Shown here in pieces: positions 53,302 to 63,895 of a stretch of 64,000 nucleotides of DNA. This DNA is from Anaerofustis stercorihominis (GTDB lineage Bacteria > Bacillota > Clostridia > Eubacteriales > Anaerofustaceae), in the NCBI GenBank assembly GCA_015058295.1, contig SVCP01000001.1, positions 1-64,000 of the forward strand, written 5' to 3'. The notes beneath the pieces were generated by a model. That model saw nothing but the letters and a program-made list of their open reading frames with translations. It was not told the origin of the DNA and searched no databases. The position numbers and the translations under genes were made by a program. The stretch's first letter is position 1, and every line of letters begins with the position of its first letter.

Positions 53302-53964
53302 ATGAAAAAATATTTCGAAGTTTTGACAAAATGTCCGTTGTTTGAAGGCATAGATACAAATATCCTCGGAGATGTGCTTGATTGTCTCGGTGTAGAAGTC
53401 AGAGCTGTGGAAAAAAATCAGGTGATACTTGAAGAAGGTGAGCCGGCAAATGATGTGGGGATTGTGCTTTCGGGAGCAGTACATATGATTCGTGATGACA
53501 TAAACGGTAACAGAAGCATTATCATGCATATTGAACCGTCAGAGCTTTTTGCAGAGACTTTTGCATGTGCCGGTGTTGAAGTGATGCCCTGTAGTATGAT
53601 AGCTGCAACAAAAGGAGAGGTTATGTTTATCAACTGTAAACGGATCCTCACAGTCTGCAACAATGCATGTGAGTTTCACAGCAGACTCATACAGAATCTT
53701 CTCAGGATAGTTGCGTCAAAGAATATGTCCTTCGATAAAAAAATAGATGTTACATCGCAGAGAAGTACAAAAGACAAGCTTATGACATACCTTCTTCATG
53801 AAGCGAAGAAAGCAGGAAGTGATGAGTTTACAATATCATATGACAGGCAGACTCTCGCGGATTATCTCGGTGTTGAGAGAAGCGCAATGAGTGCTGAACT
53901 GAGCAAGCTTAAAAGTGAGGGGCTTATAGATTACAATAAAAACTGGTTCAAAATGCTTGTCTGA
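53302..53964 (+). CDS. Crp/Fnr family regulator, likely HcpR-like
   Basis: 220 residues. N-terminal cNMP-binding fold (about 10-125; VILEEGEPANDVGIVLSGAVHMI). A long dimerisation helix precedes a C-terminal helix-turn-helix QTLADYLGVERSAMSAELSKLKSEGLI (about 187-213). Divergent from the hcp operon, the hallmark of HcpR regulators that sense NO or nitrosative stress, often through haem or Fe-S. The last codons overlap the first copy of an exact 16-bp direct repeat (see findings). Confidence 0.9.
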   Translation: MKKYFEVLTKCPLFEGIDTNILGDVLDCLGVEVRAVEKNQVILEEGEPANDVGIVLSGAVHMIRDDINGNRSIIMHIEPSELFAETFACAGVEVMPCSMIAATKGEVMFINCKRILTVCNNACEFHSRLIQNLLRIVASKNMSFDKKIDVTSQRSTKDKLMTYLLHEAKKAGSDEFTISYDRQTLADYLGVERSAMSAELSKLKSEGLIDYNKNWFKMLV

Positions 53965-54153
53965 ATCGTCATATACAGGATTGTTTTTGTTGCGTCGTCG
54001 GTCACTTACGGGAGAGTAAGCTCCCTCCGCCGCATCAAAATCCGCACCCGTCTATGAGCAATTCATACTGCGCATTAACGTTATTATAATTAGTTTAAGT
54101 GAGCCGCTGGAAAGCGGCTCTTTGTTATTTCATCTGTAATGCTTGTCTGAATC
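53952..54153. repeat. Exact 16-bp direct repeats flanking a 170-bp insert
   Basis: AATGCTTGTCTGAATC occurs at 53952-53967 (across the Crp/Fnr stop codon) and again at 54138-54153. The 170 bases between (53968-54137) hold a hairpin-rich stretch (CTTAC / GTAAG and GGGAG / CTCCC alternatives near 54005-54025) and the terminator at 54101-54120. The duplication looks like an insertion of a small element with target duplication, or a remnant of recombination. No coding sequence. Confidence 0.75.
54099..54126 (+). terminator. Terminator of the Crp/Fnr gene
   Basis: GAGCCGC / GCGGCTC stem, 6-base loop, TTTG tail. It lies inside the insert. Confidence 0.8.
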
Positions 54154-54164
54154 CTTTTATTTTG

Positions 54165-54285
54165 GGGTGGTGGTATTTTTATACCATCACTTGTTTATTT
54201 GTGCAATAAACAAAACTATCTGTTCCCACCTACCGCCTTTTGCGACATGCAGTGTCGCGACAAGAGGGTGGGTGGGGCTGTGGAG
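54165..54285. other. Hairpin cluster in non-coding DNA
   Basis: Three consecutive stem-loops: TGGTGGTAT / ATACCATCA (about 54168-54189), perfect TTGTTTATT / AATAAACAA (54191-54213), and a long arm CCCACCTACC / GGTGGGTGGG (about 54226-54276) that encloses GCGACA / TGTCGC. A further nested set GTACAG / CTGTAC with GTAAT / ATTAC lies at 54340-54379. No promoter or ORF explains them. Confidence 0.55.
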
Positions 54286-54400
54286 ATAAGAAAACTTTTG
54301 GAAAATACGAAATGTATGCAAATGGTATCGCAATATCCCGTACAGCCGCTGTAATCATTACTGAAACGGCAATCTGTACCGGCACACTATGCGAAAACAT

Positions 54401-54427
54401 AAAAAAAGAGCACCTGTTAGGTGCCCT
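54401..54427 (-). terminator. Terminator of groESL
   Basis: On the minus strand GCACCT / AGGTGC with a 3-base loop, then CTCTTTTTTTATG. Confidence 0.88.
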
Positions 54428-54443
54428 TTGTGGATATTTCAGA

Positions 54444-56078
<1,635 letters not shown>

Positions 56079-56087
56079 TTATGTTAA

Positions 56088-56375
56088 TTATTTAATGATA
56101 GCGAGAATATCAGCTTCTCTTACGATGAGATAGCTTTCTCCGCCTGCTGTAATTTCTTTTCCTGCGAAATCAGCGTAGATTACTGTGTCGCCGACTTTTA
56201 CTGTCATGGGGATAAGTGTGCCGTTTGCGCTTACTGCACCGGGACCTACAGCAACTACTGTTGCTTCCGGAGATTTTTCCTGTGATGTTTCCGGCATGAA
56301 AAGTCCGCTCTGTGTTTTTGTTTCCGTAAGCTTTGTTTTAAGCACTACTCTGTCTGCTAATGGCTGTAAATTCAT
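56088..56375 (-). CDS. groS: Co-chaperonin GroES
   Basis: 95 residues from the ATG with AGGAGG; the longer frame has no RBS. Beta-barrel co-chaperonin with LQPLADRVVLK at the start, the mobile loop TQSGLFMPETSQEKSPEATVVAVGPG and VKVGDTVIYADFAGKEI. Caps GroEL. The mobile loop has Phe-Met in place of the usual Ile-Val-Leu tripeptide positions; the effect is not clear. Confidence 0.97.
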   Translation of the reverse strand: MNLQPLADRVVLKTKLTETKTQSGLFMPETSQEKSPEATVVAVGPGAVSANGTLIPMTVKVGDTVIYADFAGKEITAGGESYLIVREADILAIIK

Positions 56376-56427
56376 ATTTAGCCTCCTGTGTGTCATTAAT
56401 ATTTATTATATGATATTTTTCTCGTTT

Positions 56428-56454
56428 TTAGCACTCGTCTCTTTTGAGTGCTAA
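56428..56454. promoter_or_regulatory. CIRCE element (HrcA operator)
   Basis: Exact consensus TTAGCACTC, 9 bases, GAGTGCTAA, 53 bases upstream of groS and directly after its promoter. Established binding site of the heat-shock repressor HrcA. Confidence 0.98.
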
Positions 56455-56458
56455 TAGT

Positions 56459-56486
56459 ATTGTAGCATATTTTCACATTTTGTCAA
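56459..56486 (-). promoter_or_regulatory. groESL promoter
   Basis: Minus strand TTGACA (56486-56481), 16 bases, TACAAT (56464-56459), immediately upstream of CIRCE. Confidence 0.85.
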
Positions 56487-56630
56487 GCAATAGCGGTGTA
56501 TTTAATCAAAATTTAATCAAATTGTCAAATTTATAATAAATCTTAATCGTAAAAGTGGCTTATAAATTGTCAGAAATATTAGAAAATAATTAATTGATGA
56601 TAAAATTGTGAAAATTTATCATTCCGGTGT

Positions 56631-56658
56631 TTGAAATCATATATTATTGTGGTAAAAT
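56631..56658 (+). promoter_or_regulatory. Promoter of hslV-hslU-codY
   Basis: TTGAAA (56631-56636), 16 bases, TAAAAT (56653-56658). An inverted repeat ATGATAAA / TTTATCAT lies just upstream at 56597-56622 and could be an operator. Confidence 0.6.
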
Positions 56659-56717
56659 AATTACATTGTGTTTCAGTCAATAAATTACTTATTTTATACA
56701 GGAGAAATAAAAATAAA

Positions 56718-57248
56718 ATGATGCGTGCAACAACGATCCTTGCCGTAAAGAAAGACGGCAAAATAGCTATCGGTGGTGACGGGCAGGTAACTCTCGGAGA
56801 AGCCACTGTTATGAAGCACTCAGCGCAGAAAGTAAAAACCCTCTACGGCGGTAAAGTAGCCGTTGGTTTTGCCGGAAGTGTTGCAGATGCTTTTTCACTG
56901 AGTGAACAGTTTGAAGGTAAACTCGAGCAATACGGGGGAAATCTTCAGAGAAGTGCCATAGAACTGGCTAAACAGTGGAGAGGCGACAGTATAATGCGCA
57001 AACTTGATGCAATGCTTATTGCCTGCGACAGCGAAAGTATACTTATCATATCCGGTACAGGCGAGGTTATTGAGCCTGATGATGGTGTAGCATCCGTGGG
57101 ATCCGGATCAATGTATGCCATGGCTGCAGCAAGAGCACTTTCACGCCATACGGATATGTCTGCGGAAGAGATTGTTAAAAATTCCATGAAGATCGCTTCC
57201 GAGATCTGCGTTTATACAAATGACAACATCAAAGTCATTACATTATAG
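56718..57248 (+). CDS. hslV: ATP-dependent protease subunit HslV
   Basis: 176 residues. N-terminal nucleophile hydrolase of the proteasome family; [23 protein letters not shown] is diagnostic. The N terminus reads [10 protein letters not shown], so four residues must be removed to expose the first Thr of the TT pair as the nucleophile, unlike forms in which only the initiator Met is lost. Forms a two-ring protease with HslU. The second Met is an alternative start. First gene of hslV-hslU-codY. Confidence 0.97.
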   Translation: MMRATTILAVKKDGKIAIGGDGQVTLGEATVMKHSAQKVKTLYGGKVAVGFAGSVADAFSLSEQFEGKLEQYGGNLQRSAIELAKQWRGDSIMRKLDAMLIACDSESILIISGTGEVIEPDDGVASVGSGSMYAMAAARALSRHTDMSAEEIVKNSMKIASEICVYTNDNIKVITL

Positions 57249-57256
57249 GAGGCAGC

Positions 57257-58672
57257 ATGATAGATCTTATTCCTTCAAAAATAGTCAAAGAGCTTGATAA
57301 GTATATTATCGGTCAGACGGAAGCCAAAAAGAGTGTGGCTATTGCCCTGCGTAACCGCTACCGCAGAAAACAGCTTTCGGAAGAAATGCGTGATGAGATT
57401 ACGCCGAAGAACATTATCATGATGGGTCCTACCGGTGTCGGTAAAACAGAAATCGCAAGAAGACTTGCGAAACTCGTTGATGCTCCGTTTGTAAAAGTCG
57501 AAGCTACGAAATTTACGGAAGTAGGCTATGTCGGCAGAGATGTTGAATCAATGATCAGGGATCTTGTCATCACTTCTATAAGAATGGTAAGACAGAGAGA
57601 AGTAGACAAGGTCAGCGAAAAAGCAAAAGAGCTTGTTGATGAAAGACTTCTTGATGCCATTGCTCCTCTCAAAAAGAAAGAAGAACGCAGAGAACGTTCA
57701 CCTTACGAAATGATGTTTGGTTCAGTGAATGGCAAGCCTGTTCAGGATGAGCCTATGAGCAGTGAAAAGTATGAAGAACTCTCATCAAGAAGAGACAAAC
57801 TTCGCGAAGAGCTCCTTGCAGGTCATCTTGAAGATTATATGATAGAGATCCTCGTTGACGAAAATCAGTCTATACCTATCGGCTCAATCGGCAACGGCGG
57901 AGATGCTGATGAAATAAATATGAATATCGGAGGAATGCTCGGAGGACTTTTCCCTGCGAAAAAGAAAAAGAGAAGAACGACAGTCTCTCATGCCAGACAG
58001 ATATTCATGAACGAGGAAAGTTCACGTCTCATCGATGAAGATGCAATCGTTGAAGAAGGACTTCGCCTTGCTGAAAACGAAGGAATAATATTCCTCGATG
58101 AAATAGACAAGATCGCTTCAAGTTCATATAAAGGCTCAGGACCGGAAGTCAGCAGGGAAGGTGTTCAGAGAGATATTCTCCCAATCGTGGAAGGATGTAC
58201 GGTAAACACAAAATACGGTTCTGTAAAGACAGATTATATTCTGTTTATCGGTGCAGGTGCATTCCATACTGCAAAAGTATCCGATCTTATTCCGGAACTT
58301 CAGGGACGTTTCCCAATAAAGGTCCAGCTTAACAACCTTACGGAAGAAGATTTCAGAAATATCCTCACACAGCCGCAGAATGCCATTATCAAACAGTATA
58401 CGGAACTTATCAGAACAGAAGGTGTAGAGCTTATATTTGAGGAAGAAGCACTTAACTATCTCGCGAAAATGGCATATCTTGAAAATGAAACGAAGGAAAA
58501 CATCGGCGCAAGACGTCTGTTTACTGTAATTGAGAAACTTCTCGAGGAAATTTCCTTCTATGCTCCGGAATATGACTGCGAAGAATTTGTTATTACGAAA
58601 GAATATGTACAGAGCAGATTCAAGGCTGAAGAGGAAGAATTTATTAACGATACAGGCAAATATATTTTATAA
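57257..58672 (+). CDS. hslU: HslUV protease ATPase subunit HslU
   Basis: 471 residues. AAA+ ATPase with GPTGVGKTEIARRLA (Walker A, about residue 56), the pore loop EVGYVGRDVESM, an intermediate I-domain (about 110-240) and Walker B IIFLDEIDKI near 277. The C-terminal end (NDTGKYIL) docks into HslV. Unfolds substrates for HslV. Eight bases after hslV. Confidence 0.97.
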   Translation: MIDLIPSKIVKELDKYIIGQTEAKKSVAIALRNRYRRKQLSEEMRDEITPKNIIMMGPTGVGKTEIARRLAKLVDAPFVKVEATKFTEVGYVGRDVESMIRDLVITSIRMVRQREVDKVSEKAKELVDERLLDAIAPLKKKEERRERSPYEMMFGSVNGKPVQDEPMSSEKYEELSSRRDKLREELLAGHLEDYMIEILVDENQSIPIGSIGNGGDADEINMNIGGMLGGLFPAKKKKRRTTVSHARQIFMNEESSRLIDEDAIVEEGLRLAENEGIIFLDEIDKIASSSYKGSGPEVSREGVQRDILPIVEGCTVNTKYGSVKTDYILFIGAGAFHTAKVSDLIPELQGRFPIKVQLNNLTEEDFRNILTQPQNAIIKQYTELIRTEGVELIFEEEALNYLAKMAYLENETKENIGARRLFTVIEKLLEEISFYAPEYDCEEFVITKEYVQSRFKAEEEEFINDTGKYIL

Positions 58673-58698
58673 TTTTGTGAATTAAAAGGAGTCTCTAA

Positions 58699-59472
58699 AT
58701 GCAAGAATTATTAATCAAAATTCGTAAACTCAACGAAATTCTGAAACGCTCGGCAATCGAAGATGTGTCATTCAAGCAGTTGTCAAAGGAGATCAGCGAT
58801 ATTCTCGATCTTAACTGCTATGTTGTGGATATTGTCGGAAATATCCTCGCATACGAAACAAGTACGAAATATGACTGCAAGATCAACAATGATAATCTTG
58901 AAAGCGTTACATCATTTGACGATGAATTCAACTCACAGCTTATGTCATGCACAGATACAGAACCTAATATGTATTTGAAGAATCCGAAATGCACATACGG
59001 TGACAAAGGTGACTGTATTTTTACAGACAGATACCTTACTGTAATTCCTATCTTTGGTCTTGGCAAAAGACTCGGAAGCTTCGTTCTGTGTAAGTATGGC
59101 GAAGAATTCTCGATGGATGACATTATTATGTGTGAGTATGCTTCGGCAATCATAGCAATGGAAATGCTCAAGAACGAAGAAGAAAACTACAAGAATTCCA
59201 TCGCACAGAAAACAACGGTAAAAATGGCATTCTCCACACTTTCTTATTCTGAACTTTCTGCAGTGAAACTCATTATCAAAGAGCTCGACGGAGAAGAAGG
59301 GCATATTGTTGCAAGCGTAATAGCGGAAGAGGTGGGAATTACACGCTCCGTTATTTCAAACGCACTCAGAAAGCTTGAAAGTGCAGGCGTTATCCAGACG
59401 CGCTCACTGGGTATGAAGGGAACGTATATCAAGATAATCAATCCCTTTGTTACGGAAGAAATCAACAACTGA
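58699..59472 (+). CDS. codY: GTP-sensing global regulator CodY
   Basis: 257 residues. N-terminal GAF domain (about 1-155) that binds branched-chain amino acids, and a C-terminal winged helix with ASVIAEEVGITRSVISNALRKLESAGVIQTRSLGMKGT. CodY represses nutrient-scavenging genes when GTP and isoleucine/leucine/valine are plentiful. The cotranscribed HslUV genes are its classic neighbours. Followed by a long hairpin without a clear T-run. Confidence 0.97.
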   Translation: MQELLIKIRKLNEILKRSAIEDVSFKQLSKEISDILDLNCYVVDIVGNILAYETSTKYDCKINNDNLESVTSFDDEFNSQLMSCTDTEPNMYLKNPKCTYGDKGDCIFTDRYLTVIPIFGLGKRLGSFVLCKYGEEFSMDDIIMCEYASAIIAMEMLKNEEENYKNSIAQKTTVKMAFSTLSYSELSAVKLIIKELDGEEGHIVASVIAEEVGITRSVISNALRKLESAGVIQTRSLGMKGTYIKIINPFVTEEINN

Positions 59473-59483
59473 TAATAAATGTT

Positions 59484-59516
59484 ATGCTCCATATGCTCCC
59501 TAAACATATGGAGCAT
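59484..59516 (+). terminator. Hairpin after codY
   Basis: Perfect 12-bp arms ATGCTCCATATG / CATATGGAGCAT, 9-base loop, but only TTAAAA follows, so efficiency is uncertain. Confidence 0.55.
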
Positions 59517-59669
59517 TTAAAAAATGCAAAAAAGTACGAATTCTATGCAAAATATTGTATATTTTTAGTGAAAAAAATTGTGTTTGGGTGTATAATATCA
59601 GGTAGTGCTTTTTCTGAAGAACACAGCACCGTAAAAGATAATTCGTTATAAAGAGTAAGAGGTACTTTT

Positions 59670-62075
59670 ATGAGATACGATTTTGCGAAAATTGAAAAGA
59701 AATGGCAGGGCGTCTGGGATGAAAACAACACATTCCACGCTCCGAACGAATCGGACAAACCGAAGTTTTATGCTTTGGTAGAATTTCCGTATCCGAGCGG
59801 ACAGGGTCTTCATGTAGGTCATCCTCGTCCGTATACAGCACTTGACATCGTTTCAAGAAAGAAACGCCTTGAAGGATACAATGTGCTTTTCCCCATGGGT
59901 TGGGATGCTTTCGGTCTTCCCACAGAAAACTATGCGATCAAGACCGGTATTCATCCGAGGACTGTTACAAAAGATAATATTGCGCACTTCAAGAGCCAGC
60001 TCAAGTCTCTCGGATATTCATTTGACTGGTCAAGAGAAATAGATACTACAGATCCGAAATATTATAAATGGACACAGTGGATCTTCTTACAACTCTTCAA
60101 GAAGGGTCTTGCATATAAAAAGGAATTCCCCATTAACTTCTGTACAGAATGTAAGGTTGGCCTTGCAAACGAAGAAGTTGTAAACGGTGTATGTGAACGT
60201 TGTGGTGGGGAAGTTGTAAGAAAAGTCAAGAATCAGTGGATGCTTAAGATCACTGAATACGCACAGAGACTTATTGATGATCTTGACGGCCTTGATTATA
60301 TTGAAAGAGTAAAAACAAGTCAGATCAACTGGATCGGAAGAAGTGACGGTGCGCAGGTTGATTTCAGACTCGAAGGCAAAGAAGACGTGCTTACAGTATT
60401 CACAACACGTCCGGATACGATTTTCGGTTGCACATATATGGTAATCTCTCCGGAACATCCGCTTATTGACAAATATGCTGATGAGATCAGAAATATCAAA
60501 GATGTGCTCGCTTACAGAGAAGAAGCTGCTAAAAAATCCGATTTCGAACGCTCTGAAGTTGCAAAAGACAAGACCGGTGTAAAACTCGACGGCCTCAATG
60601 CGGTAAATCCCATTTCCGAAGAAATTATTCCGATTTTTATTTCGGATTATGTTCTCATGACATATGGAACGGGCGCTATTATGGCTGTTCCCGCACATGA
60701 TGAAAGAGACTACGAATTTGCAAAGAAATTTGACCTTCCCATCATTGAAGTTATCAGCGGCGGCAATATCGAAGAAGGCGCATTCACTTCAAAAGATGGC
60801 GTGTGCATTAACTCAGGATTCATCAACGGGCTCAAATCAGAAGATGCCATTGCTAAGATGATCGAAGTGATGGAAGAAAAGAAGATCGGTCATCGTCAGG
60901 TAAACTATAAGCTCCGTGACTGGGTATTCTCAAGACAAAGATACTGGGGCGAACCGATACCCCTTGTTAACTGCGATAAATGTGGCTGGGTAGCTATTCC
61001 CGAAAGCGAACTTCCGCTCGAACTTCCGGATGTTGAAAACTACAAGCCGACAGACAACGGCGAATCTCCGCTTGCAAATATGCCTGAATGGTATGAAACA
61101 ACTTGTCCGCAGTGCGGCGGTCACGCTGTGAGAGAAACCGACACAATGCCTCAGTGGGCAGGATCAAGCTGGTATTATCTCAGATATATGGATCCGCATA
61201 ATGACGAAGCCCTTGCAAGCAAGGAAGCGCTTGAATACTGGGATCAGGTAGACTGGTATAACGGTGGTATGGAACACACAACACTTCACCTTCTGTATTC
61301 ACGTTTCTGGCATAAATTCCTCTATGACATCGGTGTGGTTCCCACAAAAGAACCGTACGCAAAGAGAACATCACATGGTATGATTCTCGGTTCTGACGGT
61401 TCCAAGATGAGTAAATCAAGAGGAAACGTTATAAATCCTGATGAAGTTGTTGCGAACTATGGTGCAGATACTCTCAGAACATACGAAATGTTCATCGGTG
61501 ACTTCGAAAAGACAGCCCCGTGGAGTGAAAACAGTCTCAGAGGATGCAAGAGATTCCTTGACAGAGTATTCAATCTCTGCGAGATCGTAAATGATGCAGG
61601 TGGATACTCAAAAGATCTTGAAGTAAGCATGCATCAGACTATCAAAAAGGTTTCTCAGGATATTGACAACCTGAAGTTCAATACAGCAATTGCAGCGCTC
61701 ATGAGCCTTTTAAATGCATTCACAGACAAAGGCAGCGTAACGAGAGACGAATTCAGAACATTCCTCATTCTTCTCAACCCCATTGCTCCGCACATTACGG
61801 AAGAACTCTGGGAAATGAAGGGATTTGACGGAATGATCTCAGCTGTCGCATGGCCGAAGTATGATGAATCCAAGATGGTTGAAGCTGTTGTTGAAATTCC
61901 TGTTCAGATCAACGGCAAACTCCGTACAAAAGTGAATGTAAGCAAAGATGCTGACAACGATGCTGTAATGGCAGCTGTCAGAGAAGACGACATAGTTAAA
62001 GGTTATATGAACGGAAAGACAGTAGTAAAAGAAATCTACGTTCCGGGCAAGATCTATAACATCGTTCTGAAGTAG
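59670..62075 (+). CDS. leuS: Leucyl-tRNA synthetase
   Basis: 801 residues, slightly short for LeuRS. Class I signatures [12 protein letters not shown] (HIGH, near residue 50) and [10 protein letters not shown] (KMSKS, near 579), the editing (CP1) domain at about 220-415, and a C-terminal anticodon-binding part. The spacer upstream holds a short hairpin (GTGCT / AGCAC) but no T-box antiterminator motif, so classical tRNA-dependent control is not indicated. Strong terminator follows. Confidence 0.97.
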   Translation: MRYDFAKIEKKWQGVWDENNTFHAPNESDKPKFYALVEFPYPSGQGLHVGHPRPYTALDIVSRKKRLEGYNVLFPMGWDAFGLPTENYAIKTGIHPRTVTKDNIAHFKSQLKSLGYSFDWSREIDTTDPKYYKWTQWIFLQLFKKGLAYKKEFPINFCTECKVGLANEEVVNGVCERCGGEVVRKVKNQWMLKITEYAQRLIDDLDGLDYIERVKTSQINWIGRSDGAQVDFRLEGKEDVLTVFTTRPDTIFGCTYMVISPEHPLIDKYADEIRNIKDVLAYREEAAKKSDFERSEVAKDKTGVKLDGLNAVNPISEEIIPIFISDYVLMTYGTGAIMAVPAHDERDYEFAKKFDLPIIEVISGGNIEEGAFTSKDGVCINSGFINGLKSEDAIAKMIEVMEEKKIGHRQVNYKLRDWVFSRQRYWGEPIPLVNCDKCGWVAIPESELPLELPDVENYKPTDNGESPLANMPEWYETTCPQCGGHAVRETDTMPQWAGSSWYYLRYMDPHNDEALASKEALEYWDQVDWYNGGMEHTTLHLLYSRFWHKFLYDIGVVPTKEPYAKRTSHGMILGSDGSKMSKSRGNVINPDEVVANYGADTLRTYEMFIGDFEKTAPWSENSLRGCKRFLDRVFNLCEIVNDAGGYSKDLEVSMHQTIKKVSQDIDNLKFNTAIAALMSLLNAFTDKGSVTRDEFRTFLILLNPIAPHITEELWEMKGFDGMISAVAWPKYDESKMVEAVVEIPVQINGKLRTKVNVSKDADNDAVMAAVREDDIVKGYMNGKTVVKEIYVPGKIYNIVLK

Positions 62076-62096
62076 TATTTCTAAATAACAAAAAAC

Positions 62097-62131
62097 AGAT
62101 CTCCGGTGTGATGACACACCGGAGATTTTTA
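62097..62131 (+). terminator. Terminator of leuS
   Basis: Perfect 12-bp arms ATCTCCGGTGTG / CACACCGGAGAT with ATGA loop, then TTTTT. Confidence 0.95.
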
Positions 62132-62155
62132 CATATTATGATAATGCGGTTCACC

Positions 62156-62184
62156 TTGTCTTTTGTCGGAATTTGTGATATATT
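62156..62184 (+). promoter_or_regulatory. Promoter of the ATP-grasp gene
   Basis: TTGTCT (62156-62161), 17 bases, TATATT (62179-62184). Confidence 0.65.
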
Positions 62185-62208
62185 ATCATGTAGTATAAGG
62201 AGAGATAT

Positions 62209-63231
62209 ATGAACAGGATAAAATATTTATTGAGAGTACTTTCGGGTGCAAGATTCAAAAAAATGAACAAGGTGCTCAATATTTGTAAAGAAAGATGCGG
62301 CAAATCAAAGATATTCATGTTTTTTGATATGATATGGTGTGCCATACGTTATGGTGCTGGATATCACGATTATGCTATATTTGCATTTTATGAGTTGGAT
62401 GCCGCTAAAAGAGATACATATGTTACCAGATTGCGTAACAAAAAGATCATTTCACTTTGCAACAACGATGCGTTTGACTATGTGTTTCAGGATAAAGACG
62501 AATTTTCAAAGCGTTTTGCAAAATATATGAAAAGAGATGTTCTGCGTACAGAAGAACTTACGCTTGAGAATCTCACAGCGTTCTGTAAAGATAAAGAAAT
62601 TATCTTTGCAAAACCTAACAACGGTGTGAGCGGCAGGGGCATTGAAAAACTCAATGTGAGCGATTTTGAATCAATGGAACAGCTGAAAGAGTACGTTCTT
62701 GATCCGCAAAAAAAATTCGGTCTTCTGGAGCAGGCAATCGTTCAGCATCCTGATGTAAGCAAATTGTATCCGCTTGCAATCAATTCACTTCGTATTGTTA
62801 CACTCGTTGATGACAGTGGTGTTCCTCACTGTATGTATTGTACATTCAAGATGGGGGATAATGGTAAATTCGTAGATAATCTTGAGAATGGTGGAATGTG
62901 TGTTGTTGTTGACAGAGAGACGTCATGCCTTACAGGGGTAGCACATACAAGCAGGCTTGAAGTTCTTGACAGGCATCCATGGACAGGGATCGTCTTTGAT
63001 GGATATAAGCTTCCATACATAAATGAAGCAGTGGAGCTTTGCCTTGAAGCTGCTAAGGAAATAAAGGAAATGCGTCATGTTGGCTGGGATGTTGCTCTTA
63101 CAGTTGACGGACCGTGTATCGTAGAAGGGAATAATTATCCGGGCTATGACTTCTGGCAACTTCCGGAGCAGACTCCCGATAAGATTGGTATTATGCCGGT
63201 TTACAGAAAACTTCTCCCCGGATTAAAATAA
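62209..63231 (+). CDS. Sugar-transfer associated ATP-grasp protein
   Basis: 340 residues, AAGGAGAG RBS. ATP-grasp fold of the ATPgrasp_ST type: IIFAKPNNGVSGRGIEKL (nucleotide-binding loop), LEQAIVQHPDVSKLYPLAINSLRIVTLVD, and the catalytic end WDVALTVDGPCIVEGNNYPGYDFWQLPE. Members are usually linked to capsule, teichoic acid or glycan synthesis and probably ligate a carboxylate to an amine or sugar. No glycan genes lie next to it. Flanked by terminators, so a single-gene unit. Confidence 0.88.
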   Translation: MNRIKYLLRVLSGARFKKMNKVLNICKERCGKSKIFMFFDMIWCAIRYGAGYHDYAIFAFYELDAAKRDTYVTRLRNKKIISLCNNDAFDYVFQDKDEFSKRFAKYMKRDVLRTEELTLENLTAFCKDKEIIFAKPNNGVSGRGIEKLNVSDFESMEQLKEYVLDPQKKFGLLEQAIVQHPDVSKLYPLAINSLRIVTLVDDSGVPHCMYCTFKMGDNGKFVDNLENGGMCVVVDRETSCLTGVAHTSRLEVLDRHPWTGIVFDGYKLPYINEAVELCLEAAKEIKEMRHVGWDVALTVDGPCIVEGNNYPGYDFWQLPEQTPDKIGIMPVYRKLLPGLK

Positions 63232-63250
63232 TTAACACAAAAAATAAAAC

Positions 63251-63284
63251 AACTCGTCAATGTTTTGGCGAGTTATTTTGTTTT
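63251..63284. terminator. Bidirectional terminator
   Basis: Ten-base arms AACTCGTCAA / TTGGCGAGTT with one G-U pair, T-rich tail, between convergent genes. Confidence 0.85.
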
Positions 63285-63288
63285 ATGA

Positions 63289-63732
63289 TTATTTATTTCC
63301 TGTGTTTTTCACGGCTTCCGCAACTGCTTTTTCAACAGCATCTTCAATTACATCTTCAAGCTCGTCTTTTTCTGCTTCTTTTTTATCATCGTCATCCTCG
63401 TCATCGAAGATTTTGTCAGCGACAGCATCAAGGAAGTCTTCAGCATCAAAGTCTTCTACATAATCTTCGTTTTTAATTGCGTTAAGAATACTGTTGATTC
63501 CGAATGCAACAATAACCAAAAGTCCATAAGATGTGATGATAGATGAAAATTCGGGCATAAGTGTTCCCCAGAAAGGAAGCATTTCTTTTACATAAGCTTC
63601 TTCATATCCTGATGCAACATATGTTTCAACTGTGTTGTTATAGTTGATGATCTGGAATACGAACATCAATGCCATAATGATCAAAACAATAATTCCAACA
63701 TAAAGGTAAACGGTTTTCTTAGCATTTTTCAT
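63289..63732 (-). CDS. Small acidic two-helix membrane protein
   Basis: 147 residues from the ATG with GGAGA 7 bases upstream; a longer frame has no RBS. Two hydrophobic helices (about 8-28 and 67-85) flank an outside loop of about 35 residues. The cytoplasmic tail of about 60 residues is strongly acidic (FDDEDDDDKKEAEKDELEDVIED) and probably helical or disordered. No family recognised. Convergent with the ATP-grasp gene. Confidence 0.65.
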   Translation of the reverse strand: MKNAKKTVYLYVGIIVLIIMALMFVFQIINYNNTVETYVASGYEEAYVKEMLPFWGTLMPEFSSIITSYGLLVIVAFGINSILNAIKNEDYVEDFDAEDFLDAVADKIFDDEDDDDKKEAEKDELEDVIEDAVEKAVAEAVKNTGNK

Positions 63733-63835
63733 ATAAAATCTCCATTTCTTTTGATAATACCGGATTATTTTACTATACATAATATCAAAAATCAATAATC
63801 GTTCATCAGTTCACAAAACAATCACAATTTAAAAG

Positions 63836-63859
63836 GGCGAGGACGGACAATTCCTCGCC
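63836..63859 (-). terminator. Hairpin upstream of the acidic membrane gene
   Basis: GGCGAGGA / TCCTCGCC with an 8-base loop; on the minus strand CTTTTAAATT follows, so it could end transcription coming from the right. On the plus strand it lies before the promoter of the right-edge leader. Confidence 0.5.
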
Positions 63860-63895
63860 ATATGTTCATTAACAAATCGGTAATATAATTGGGTT

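Noticed and set aside
59517-59669. T-box leader upstream of leuS
   Set aside because: No conserved T-box (antiterminator) sequence and no specifier-loop arrangement; only a short GTGCT/AGCAC hairpin.
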